A stretch of DNA of 64,000 nt from Membranipora membranacea (taxonomy: Eukaryota > Bryozoa > Gymnolaemata > Cheilostomatida > Membraniporidae), in NCBI GenBank assembly GCA_914767715.1, contig OU612067.1, forward strand, positions 10,106,001 through 10,170,000, written 5' to 3'. Position 1 is the first letter of the stretch; each line of letters starts with the position of its first letter. The notes under the pieces are model-generated. The model made no database searches and was not told the DNA's origin. It worked only from the letters and a program-made list of their open reading frames with translations. Made by a program: the position numbers and the translations under genes. This document shows positions 46,991-58,300 of this stretch, piece by piece.

Positions 46991-48631
46991 AAGGAGGGAT
47001 TATTGTTTTTGGACACTGAACATTACATAAACATGGAAAAGGTAGAAAAAGTTCAGAATTTGCCAGTGCCAGAATGTAAGACAGCCTTGAAATCATTTCA
47101 TGGCTTGATAAATTACTACAGAAAGTATGTAGAGGATTATGCTAAAGTATGTAGACCATTGAACAGGCTAATGAGTGGAAAAATCCCATTTGTATGGGAT
47201 ACTGAATGCCAGGCGACTAGTGCCACAGGAGTTGTGGGTTCGAGTCCAACTGGGGGAGCTTTCATTGTTGATTGTTCCAGCCCCCAGCACCCTCGGGTGT
47301 ATACCTCTCCTGTGTACTTGTCTACTGACTGACTCATGGAAAGACATGTGACAGCATGGAAAGACATGCTGACAAGCTGGAAAGACAGCTAAACCTACTA
47401 AAAGGGGTCCCAGCAATGGGCCATGTAAGGCCAATAACCCTAACACGTACGCTGTGTTTCATAGGGTGGCAATGGTGGATTGGAATGTGCTGTGGGATGA
47501 GAGAACACAACTCCGAGTAGTGAATAGCGGGCTATCTAATTAGCGCCGTCGACCCATTCTTTTTTGGGGATGGTGAGATGGCGCAATCGGTTAGCGCGCT
47601 TGCTATTCACTGCCAGGCGATTAGTGCCGCAGGAGTTGTGGGTTCGAGTCCAACTGTGGGAGCTTTCATTGTTGATTGTTCCAGCCCCCAGCACCCTCGG
47701 GTGTATACCTCTCCTGGATACTGAATGTCAGGAGGCATTTGAGCTACTCAAACTGTTGCTCATCACAGCACCAATACTAGGTTATCCAATACCAGGTCTT
47801 GAGTACATTTTAGACACAGATGCTAGCAACACAGCTACTGGCGCAGTACTCTCACAAATGCAGGATGGGCATGAGAGAGTTATAGCCTATTATTCTAAAA
47901 GCCTGTCACCACAAGAGGTCAATTACTGTGCGACAAGAAAAGAGCTTCTTGCTGTTATCAAAGCTATTAAGCATTTTCGGCCCTATTTGATAGGTACCAA
48001 GTTTCGACTAAGGACAGATCATGCATCATTGATTTGGTTGTACAAAAGAAATGAACCATCCGACCAGGTCGCGAGATGGTTAGAGAGCATGGCTGAGTTT
48101 GATTTTGAGTTAGAACATAGGCCTGGTACGAAGCATGGAAATGCTGATGGGCTGAGCAGAATCAAATGTGAAAACTGTAAACAATGTAACCGAATAGAGA
48201 AAAGAGATGGCGGCCCGTCCCATAGTGACATAGCTGCTACCACACAAGACAGATTGATGACAGAAATCAATCGACCATTATCAAGTGATATCACTGAAAG
48301 ACCAATAGTATGTGTGGCTCAGACTACTGATCTAGCATGTTTACAACAAAAAAAACCAAGTGACCTAGAAAAGGTCTATCAATGTGTAAAATGTCAAGTA
48401 ATACTAAATGAAGACGAGCTCCGCATGGGGAACGATTTGATACCATGTATGAGATTGAGAAATGATGGTATCCTTGAAGTAAGGTTTACCTTCAACGACA
48501 AAGAGATATGGGTGGTAGCTTGTCCTCAATCGGCAAGAGAAGCCGTCATATGGGAAACCCACTCAATGATACATTCAGGTGTACGTAAAACCACAGCCCG
48601 ACTTAGATTGTCATGGTACTGGCCAGGTATG
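46991..48631 (+). mobile_element. Ty3/gypsy pol fragment at the duplication junction, interrupted by a SINE
   Basis: The frame 47003-47213 matches the end of a gypsy reverse transcriptase (NLPVPECKTALKSFHGLINY, then PLNRLM). After an inserted SINE, pol resumes at about 47717 with RNase H (LDTDASNTATGAVLSQ, RKELLAVIKAIKHF, LRTDHASLIWL, HRPGTKHGNADGLSR). It ends in the first half of the integrase zinc-binding motif (HSMIHSGVRKT, WYWPGM). The sequence then passes directly into copy B. No LTRs, gag or integrase core are present, so it is a dead fragment. Confidence 0.85.
47214..47716 (+). mobile_element. Dimeric tRNA-derived SINE inserted in the gypsy fragment
   Basis: The insert is bounded by a 16-bp direct repeat with one mismatch (GATACTGAATGCCAGG at 47198-47213; GATACTGAATGTCAGG at 47717-47732), and removing it restores the pol order. 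It contains two related units. The first is 5'-truncated, with only a B box GGTTCGAGTCC at about 47237; the second has a complete head with A box TGGCGCAATCGGT (47579-47591) and B box (47641-47651). Both continue through a shared segment ending cctctcctg. Confidence 0.75.
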
Positions 48632-50525
48632 ACAAACTGGTCTGCATACAGTTCGAAAACCACGTCCAACATGGAAAGTCCCATCATCAGGCCTCTGGTA
48701 ACAAAATAAAAGGTACAATTAGTTCAGCACCATTGTCATTTTGATACACCAGCTGCTTCGTGTAAAAGATTTCCTGTTAGCACTCTATTTTCAATTTCTC
48801 CGACAAAGACCATATTGTGTTGTTTGCGGTTACAATCTGGCTTAAAGCCTGGAGAGATTGAATCTTTCTTCTAAGAACAAGAGAAGTGGGCTACTGCCAA
48901 ACATGTGGAAGCAGCTGAATTATTTACTTCGTAAAATACTATGTAGCTTAAGGATGTGATATTAATCTTTAGTCAGACTACTAGCTACGTGTCAGTGCAG
49001 GAAGTTTTGAGATGTAACATGTAGTTCCTGAGAACTTGATAAGGCGATATATCAAGTTAATAAATCTTGGTGTGAGGTACAGTGAATGAATTCGTTTATT
49101 GATAATATAGGGGATCATAGTACTGACCTGATTTATTTTTACAGCACGCTTCACAATCAGATCATTCTACAAATATATACAACAAAATTGCAGTAGGTTT
49201 ATACCAAATCTGAGTAACAGCAACAGGTAGGTATAAATGGTTTCGAGAGCCCTTGATTCATCATTGAATATTGAGTATGGATATGATATGAAAGACATGC
49301 AACATAGAGGAAACATATCACAATTGCAACTGAAGCTGTTTAATCATGGTAAAACAGCACTTTCCGATATCAACTAAATTGATATATCGATAACACAATG
49401 CAACCATAAAAAATAAATATTAAGTACAGAGTAAGGCAATCTGCGAGCCTTACAATAGGTTGTTGCACCAACAAGATTTAAATAGCAGCTTGAGACTGAG
49501 CTGAATTTTCGAAACCCTTTGCATTGCATTTTCAGATGATAGAATATCCACATCTTTCACAATATTACCTCTGAAATAACACAGTCATGGCCAATTGTAG
49601 CCTGTCTAGACAAGCTTCGTTGAGAGGGGGGGGGGGGAGGGGAGGGGACAGAGCTTGTCAACTCTTTCCTTAAACTCCAAGAAGAGAATGCTTCCCATTT
49701 GAAGTAGGTCAATTTTGGGTTAAATTTGAATGGCAAACAGAATTCCCAAGTTTGAGTTTAAGAATTTTCTCCGTTATTTCAAGAGAAGACAATGGCCTTT
49801 GAAACGATTTAAACAAGGGTTGACAAAAGTCGCTCTACTCCCCCCCCCCCCCAACCCCACAGCAACCGAGAAACTCATCGGTACGATTGTGTTACATGTT
49901 TCTTTATTGACATTGCTCGCATCGTTCTTACCATTGGTCTTGCATAATTTATGGTGAGATTTTAGCTACTAGGTCAAGGTCTAATGGCATTAAACCAAAA
50001 TGTGTTGTCCATTCACCGGTATTGGAATATGAGGAGAGATTGCGATATTATCCCAACTGATAGCTTACCTTAGTTACTGTAGACAAGTTTTCTGTTCCAT
50101 GTAAATTAACTCTGTCCGTTGTTAAGAGCCAGGCGAAGACACCAACAAGAGCGAGCAGTAAGCATCCCAGAATCAAGGCCACATAAAAGGAGATTGGCCG
50201 TTTGTCGGTCTTCATGCTTTTCATCTAAAGAGTAGAAAGACAAGGTATGAGTTGCTTCAAGAAACATGTTATGGATTCTATGTGTTATGCACATTTATTA
50301 TGAAAACAATCATCTGTTGAAAGTCACTCAAATATGAGCAATATTGCTAAGATATAAGACCAAACATTGAAATATTGGAATGCACTTCAGAGTCCATTCT
50401 TTTGCACCCCTACGAGCAGAGTTGCTCAACATTGATACAATTTTTAGTTCCAGTTCAAACCTCCAACTTATAAACCAGTTCATTCAACTTAATAATACAC
50501 TTACCTTAACTGTGTCGATCTTCAT
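48611..50525 (-). pseudogene. Type II membrane protein, copy B, with 3' end lost at the junction
   Basis: Exons equivalent to copy A: 50505-50525, 50069-50224, 49128-49166, and a last exon from 48694 downwards. The last exon matches copy A until about 48632, then runs into antisense gypsy sequence, giving a new short C-terminus that stops at 48611-48613. The cysteine of GCRT is Phe in copy B (GFRT). The transmembrane exon is essentially unchanged, so a shortened protein could still be made, but the native end is gone. Confidence 0.6.
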
Positions 50526-51900
50526 GTTGCAAGCTGACTGCACTGATGCTGTGACTTAACTGACACATTTGACACAAATATTTGTTATGAGATCAAGATA
50601 TTAATTACAACATTGATCTTTTCATCTAGGGCTGGGCAGCATAACCACTTTAATTGCTCCCACAGCAAAGTAGTCAAGCCTTTGCTGCCTCACTGACAGT
50701 CATAAAGAAAGATAGAGCCATTTTTTTTTGCCGATTGAGTCAAGAGTGCTCCATAAGATTATTCAAATTTATGAAGTTTTTTGAACAGAGCACCCAACTA
50801 GACACCAATTCAAAGAAAGCAAGTATAACAACGCAGAGGAAACATTTCCTCTGAATTAACCAAAGAAAATCAGGCTGGTTATGGTAACCTAGTGTGATCG
50901 ATTGGCTATCATCCATCATATTTATGGATAAGGTATGTGCTATTCACAGGAGCTCTTCTAATAACAGTATCAGCCAAATGTGTTTCATTATTTTTGCATT
51001 GCCCATCCCTAGTTTTGCCTGACCGGAAGATATCACTAGATGTATATCATCATATTGATGTGACATTTTTTAATTACTTTAGCAATCATTTGTTTTGTCA
51101 TATCAAGTTAACATAAATAAAACATAAATGTAGCTGCCGAAAACATCCACTGTATATATAATAAGTATGTATGATATCAGAGTCAACAACAACTTCCTCT
51201 CAAACTATTTTTTGACCTGATTCATATGATTGTTTTTATTTTTATTTATTATGTTGCATCATAATTTCTATCCTAGGTAAACAGCCGCCATTTTTGTATT
51301 TATTCATGTCCTTCAACAATAGACTGGATCTGCTTGTATCAATGAACTGAGAAATACAGCGCATAGTTGGTATATAAAGTCTATGATTTTATTTATAATG
51401 GACCAACAATATTGTAGGAGTTATGTACTTTGTTAACATGAGAAGACAACCCGCTGATCAGCTGTAATATTCAGTTTAAGACTATACTCTGTCTCATATA
51501 GATATACTGGTAATGACAGTGATTTTATGTTGTCCGAATTGATTTTATTCCATTTGCCATCATCCATGATAATGTGCAGAGGTAGTTTTTTTATTAGTCT
51601 TACGATCCTTGCACCAGTTGCTATTTCCATTCTGATCTATGACAGAGATCAAACACGTTTTTTTCCAGCTTACTCTTGTGATTATCATGAACATCTTCAA
51701 CTTCCCAACTAGTACCATATGCAGCCCCCCCCCCCCCCCCCCCACTTCCTACACAGATTGTAGGTTCATGCTTTAAAGGCTTCCGATCACTTTTAAGATT
51801 GCACACAATGGTAATAACTTGGCTTTTCAAGGGGCTGCATGCTTGTCATTATGACTTTAGTCAACACTATATAGTCAGTTAGGAAGGTGACAGGCTCTAG

Positions 51901-51982
51901 GTGAAGAAAAAGGTTATGAGAATGAATATCAGTTGGCTGACTCCACAGCTGAGGATTACACCAACCTGGAAACTATCCAAAG
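51901..51982 (+). pseudogene. ITAM-exon-like remnant of the upstream paralogue, copy B
   Basis: Open in phase 1-2, encoding EEKGYENEYQLAD and EDYTNLETIQR, thus homologous in position and phase to the receptor's ITAM exon. The matching last exon is largely deleted in copy B (only a NANIYKSTP-like piece near 53630), so no complete gene remains. Confidence 0.55.
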
Positions 51983-52130
51983 GTAAGACGTCCTAACAGA
52001 TGACATAACAGTTACAGAGAAATATTGTGGTTTTTTTATCTTCTTGGCTTACTCCTTCAGCTGACCTTGCAATCTGTCATCACAGGCTATCAATAAATCA
52101 ACATTTCTAAACATATCAACAAGTTTTTTT

Positions 52131-52470
52131 AGTTGGATGACTCAGGAGTTAAATAAAAAGTAGATCGGTGATTATTGTCCAGCTGTAGTTTTAAGGCTAA
52201 GCAATAAGTTTTTTTAGTTGGATGACTCAGGAGTTAAATAAAAAGTAGATCGGTGATTATTGTCCAGTTGTAGTTTAAAGGCTAAGCAATAAGTTTTTTT
52301 AGTTGGATGACTCAGGAGTTAAATAAAAAGTAGATCGGTTATTATTGTCCAGCTGTAGTTTAAAGGCTAAGCAATAAGTTTTTTTAGTTGGATGACTCAG
52401 GAGTTAAATAAAAAGTAGATCGGTTATTATTGTCCAGCTGTAGTTTTAAGGCTAAGCAGCAATAAGTTTT
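52131..52470 (+). repeat. 85-bp tandem repeat, 4 copies (copy B)
   Basis: Anchors agttggatga at 52131, 52216, 52301 and 52386 are exactly 85 bp apart. Copy A has a single unit at about 36190-36275. Confidence 0.95.
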
Positions 52471-53289
52471 TTTTAGAGCCTTAACCATGGATACTCACTT
52501 GGAGTGATATTATTTCTGCTCTCATGGTTTATTTTCATTTGACATGGAAGCATTTGACATTCACTGCCCATGCTAAGTTTTATACTGTGATTGACAAACA
52601 CAGTTTTGCAATTCATATCACTTCCATAAATCTGACCAGCTGGCGCTGGTTTCATCTTTGCAATATACCTTTAAAAAGCGTCACAAAAAAGGATCTTATC
52701 AATTTTTGTTTCCTGTGTTTAGTTACTCAAACACCTTGAAAAAGTCGCATCAATTATCAAAACTATTTAGCAACAAAGCAGCGTGAAGTTATTCCTACAA
52801 ATAAGATTTCTTTATCTGAAGACCTACTTTCTGTACGCACTCAGCAATTCAGCAAATTCTATGAGCTAGTAGAAGTTTATTTTGCCAAATTCTGTCGTGT
52901 AAAGAGAATAAAAGTTCCAGTGGAAGACCTTTGCTAGCCACCCTACTGATCTTCAAGCTGCGTCAGAAAAAAAACAAAGATCATTCGGTGATACAAATTT
53001 TTCTATTGTAGACGTTTCGAAACTGCTAACACAAAAAGTTAATAATACAGTACATGGTAGTGAGGCGTGTTGGAGATGACCTCACACGAGTCACCACAAG
53101 CAATTTTTTCATTAACAGATACGACACGCACATTATTTGTGTATTTGCATTGGTCACTTTCCTCAGCAGTACATTCATAGTTCTTTGGCCAGCATGGATC
53201 CTGACATCAAATAAACACATCACAAAATTGATACGGTTATAGCTTTGCTGTTCTATTGGGCGCATAGTATAGCTGCCATAATGCAAGGT

Positions 53290-55329
53290 TTATTCACAAT
53301 TCACATCTAACCTTAGGGGCAGCATTGCTAATACATCTGAGTTTCTCGGCTAGGAAACCTGGTATGGTTATTGGTCTCGGTTGTGGTTTTAAGTATATTT
53401 CTCTATCATACTAGGTTTGATAGCATCAATATTTTAGTTTTGTAGACAGTATCAAAGTTACCATAGCTAAAAAATCTCATATTACTATCACTCACTGAAA
53501 AAAGCTTTTCAAGCATTTCTGGGTGCAGTGATTCCAACCAACTTGTATAAGTTGACAGTTTATTATGCTCTTAAATTCATTACTTGAGGTGAGGATCTGT
53601 TTCAGTTTTGTCGCCAGTTGTAACGCCAACATCTACAAATCTACACCTACAGTTGTCCCTCTGAAAAGGTACGATGAATCTGGGTATACCAATTAACTCT
53701 TACAAGTCATTAAATACAACGATCCGGCAAAATTCAAACTGTTTTATTGACCTGACTGAAGTTGCAGCAAAATTATGATCATCAATGCTGTGTTGGTAGC
53801 TGCAATACCTTCAGTTACATTGTTGCTAGGATTTATCCTCTCAATCATCAAGAGAGGACAACTGCTCATCCTTAATAACCAAACAGGGTTGTCCCCCTTG
53901 ATCAATAGGTGGAGAGTTTAGACAGAGTCAAATATTGATTTGCCTTAGACAGACACCACAATACCTTACTTTCTGCACACTCAATGACCAGTCAGAGGAA
54001 GTAAATAAAAAAGGTAATAGCAATGTAAGTATCGGCAATACAGTCGTAAAAGTACATCTCACATAACCATCCACTTATATATTTGCATCCACCTCTATGC
54101 CAAAACATTGTATTACTGCGGCTATTCATCACTGAGGGAGGTATATTTGCTTTCGGACATTGATCACTTTCTTGTCATGTGAACACATACCTTCCGACAA
54201 GGAAGTAATATACATAGCGAAGAAAATTATTATTCAACTACTGTTTGCTTTTGTTCCATTGTATCTTGTTTGTTACGATGAGACGGCAAGGGATGAATGT
54301 GATGTAACAATTTTACAGAAGTTGATGTCAGTGGATATAAGATAATAAACAACACGAGATGCCGCTTTATTTGTTGGTCATTCACAGATTAACTATCTAG
54401 TTCCTGGTTCCAATAAAAGGATGTGCTTTCATAATGAAGGTCATCACCCTAAACAACCCACTTATTGATTGTCAGAAAAACTAGCAGGCATACACAGGTC
54501 ACACAGAGTTGGTCAAGCTGATGCAGGTGAGGCACAAAGTAACTGAAGCCTGTGTTTAAATTACACTCAATTTTTTTGAGAATTAAAACATGCTCACTTG
54601 CATACAAACTAGCTAGGTCACTTGATCGAAGGAACAGGAGTGACTTTCCAAATGTAGAATATCCTTTAGCTTGGGGCGATTTCATTCGTACTCCTGGGCC
54701 ATAGCCATAACCGTATTATGTTCACAGTTTTTCAAGCTCAAAATAAATTTTTCATGGCCACAAGTCTAAAATAATTTTGACCACATACTTTGTACAGGTA
54801 AAATTTTTTTTTTTATTTCACTCTGCTCTCAAATGTAAAGACATCACTGACTTATTTCACAACCTGTCCTCTGACCACAAAATGAATCAATGAGTGTATG
54901 AAATAATACAGCTATGGGAATATGACCAAATAATACTCACAACTTTCTCCCTGGTATGAATTAATTGAATTTCAACACTATTAATTAATCACAATGCAAA
55001 AAATATTTTGTCAATACAATCAGTCAAGCAGCACTGAGCACAATAAAATCCACATGACTATAACTTTTGTATTCAGCTTATTTGATCACTATAAGTTTTT
55101 GTCAACATGAACGAGGAAGTAGCCTAAGCAGGCACATGATAGTGATAGAGCATTGTAAGCGGCCTTAGCTGCTCACCATCAAGATAACATTCTTGCCTTA
55201 TCAGTCTTTATGTAGGACGTAGGTGATCACTTGAGCAGCAGTCAAATACTATGACGCATTGCAAATAGAAGAGTAAAGTTCAGTCCATAATTCATAGGTA
55301 TACATTTTGAAGAATATACAAGAGAAGAG
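53290..55329. other. Region upstream of the receptor gene, copy B
   Basis: Similar to 37080-38777 with extra inserted stretches; no exon supported. Confidence 0.35.
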
Positions 55330-58300
55330 ATGAAGGGTGCGTTAGTATTGTTCTATGGATTAGTAAGCTGTCAGATGGTGGTCACTGGTGAGTCTACCGA
55401 AGTTAGCCTGTCAATCAATCTAAGACTATGCTTAAAGTGTACTCCCTGTCTTATTGCCAACCACAACACAACAAGGTAAGCCCTGGGATTTTTGGGTAAT
55501 TATTTAAATGCCACTACTAATTTACAAGAAGATAATGCAAATCTGTAAGACCGCTCTATGAAGAACTTGAAATAATGCAAATCTGTAAGACCGCTCTATG
55601 AAGAACTTAAAATAATGCAAATCTGTAAGACCGCTCCATGTAGAACTTGAAACATGAGATAATCATCTGCAGCACTTCAAGATTAGCGATAACAGGGACA
55701 CTCTGCAGTTGTGAACGTTTCAGCTGCTGTCAAAGGGGAAGGACTAGGGTTAGATGCAGACCTGGGTCCAAGTCATCGCAAGTCAAGTCAAGTCAAGTCA
55801 TTGTCGATGCTAAGTCAAGTCAAGTCAAGTCACATTTACATTTACAAGTCAAGTCAATTGGTGTCTATTTTTTTCGCTATCAAGTCAAGTCAAGTCAAGT
55901 CATGATATTTGTAAGTCAAGTCAAGTCAAAGATGGGTGACTTACAAGTCATGGCAAAGACACGCTCATTAACCGTGAAAATCAACTCCAAATCGTGGAGG
56001 AGTTAGTTAGGTCCTCAGGAGTTGCTCTACTAATCGGGATTTGCTCCCCTCCCCACAAACGAAAGAAGGTATGGGTGTGTACGCAATTCAGCAATGTAAC
56101 TTCATTGTATATATGTACCTTTATTGTGTCAATGATGACAAATTAAATGTTTCATTCTGTAAAAAGATGAGCTGGTGGAGGATAAATAAATAAACACAGA
56201 CTAAGATTGATCACTATTTGTTAACGACGGATAAAACGTTCTCTCTGAAAAGGTTTTTGCATCTGCCTGTTTGTAATGTCTCTAAGGTCATGAGAGGTTT
56301 GTCGATGGCAGTGGCTACTAGCCTCCATGACTCATTATGCATGTGACTCGAATAATATCGTTCGGTTTAGTGAATTCAAGCTTTGACAACTTACCACCAG
56401 TTTTTTTGGACTCGTATGAGTTATTGGCGATCTTCCACGGTCATAGGAGTTGTACACTACTATCATATGAAAAATTACCACCATGGTGATGAGGAAGATT
56501 ACAGTGCTAGATCTAAAGGAGACAAGGTAACGAGCGTCCATTTTTATTAACTAGGACAATTTCTCAACAAATTATGGTGTCAGTCGGAAAGAGGATAGGA
56601 GCATACCCTAATCCCTTCATCGGTAATTCCTGATCATCACTCAACCTGGTCTGCAGCTTAGGCAGTGGGGGGTTGTATCAATCTATATCATTGGTTGTAT
56701 TTAGTTACAGCTTGTGTAAAGCCTGCACTATATGATCATATGACTATATTAATATTGCATCATGGGATACATTTTCATTTTACTGATTACAAGACAACAA
56801 GAGAAGACAACTAATATGTAAGGCAGGAACTCTGACTACTTACCTATAGCTGAGAAGTTGGGTTTTCTGTTTCGGAGTTGGGGTTTCAGAGTTGGGGTTT
56901 CAGAGTTGGGGTTTCAGAGTTGGGGTTTCAGAGTTGGGGTTTCAGAGTTGGTCTCTTCCTACATTATGTTATAAAATTTCACACATTGACTTATGTTGAC
57001 TTGACCAAAGTCAGGACAACTCCCAAGTCAAGTCAAGTCAAAGTCATTTTTTCATTAAGTCAAGTCAAGTGTTGTCTATTTGTTTTCGACATCAAGTCAA
57101 GTCAAGTCATAATTTTGTTAGCTCAAGTCAAGTCATGACTTTGACTTGACTTGACTTGAAGATGACTTGACTTACCATCACTTGGACCCAGGTCTGGTTA
57201 GATGTTGGGGTATTTTAGGTAAGCTTATACCGACCTACCCATTTAGGCACTTGTATTGTGCATATTGGATGAATTCATACATTCAATATTCGGAATCGCC
57301 ACAAGTCATAGTAGGTTTGGCTAAAGAAGTTCTCTTGTTGAGTGGGAGGGAGGTGTTGAATTAACTTGTGTACTGCTAGAAGTATGTTCCAAACCTGATT
57401 CTTTGATTGCAGTTCGTCTGTCAGTGTACTACCTTTTTTTACAATTATTGTTAGTTAACGTTTTTATTATCCTGGTTTAGATAGGCATTATTACTGCTGT
57501 CGAAAAAAGTTGCAATACTGGCAGCAAGGAGTATGGGATACTTGTTCCAAACTCCCTAGTAGCATAACTAGCTATGCCCATAGGAGGATTTGTCCTCTCA
57601 TGCTCACAGATGGCATAACTCCTCCGACTTTTGTATACCCAATTAACACAAAGCTGATAGAAAAGAAACGATATTCCAGCTTGGTATATCTATTGCCGAA
57701 ACATATAATGCAGACAAGCCTACTAAGGGTTACAGAAAAATACTTGGTCACCTAAGCCATACATCAGAGGTCATCCTTTCATTCAAGTCATTTGTCAACA
57801 TCAATATATTTCACTGTGACTTCATGTTCACTCCGGCCCTTCTTGGTCTATTAAGAAAAGCTAGTAATATAATCTGTCTCAAATAACGTCCGCTGCACGC
57901 CAATTTTCAGTTAGCAAAGACAATACTTTTTAATGTACAGTACATCCCAATTTATAAAAGTGTGTCTATCTAGCTTTTCTTACTACAAACAATTCAAACA
58001 CCATAATTTCATCATGACATAGTGTTTCTAATCAACAAATCCAGCATTCCTGTTATTTCACCCTAGAAATGAAAACTAACAGCTGAAAACTATTCTTTAA
58101 AAATATTCAGCCAAATTCAAAACGCTTTAAAAATCACATGACTATAATGTTTCTATTCAGTTGCAATAGTCAAATAAATACTTAAACAAGTTTATTGTCT
58201 ACTCTATGAGGAATTACTATTTACTTACGCCTAACAGTGTTAAGACTTGGTTTGCGTTCTTAGCCAGATCCCTTTAATTAAGCGATTATAGGTTGTGGGC

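Noticed and set aside
47570-47665. A functional tRNA gene.
   Set aside because: A and B boxes are present, but the sequence continues into a SINE body and a second truncated unit lies upstream; it is a SINE head.
47564-48709. 381-codon open frame as a single host protein.
   Set aside because: It starts inside the SINE and continues into gypsy RNase H and then copy B sequence; it is a chance read-through.
55647-56006. 119-codon frame with SSQVKSS repeats.
   Set aside because: Translation of the AAGTC pentamer array in the hAT-like element; no start, splice or domain evidence.
56878-57138. GFQSWGFRVG repeat protein.
   Set aside because: Produced by the 14-bp minisatellite inside the mobile element.
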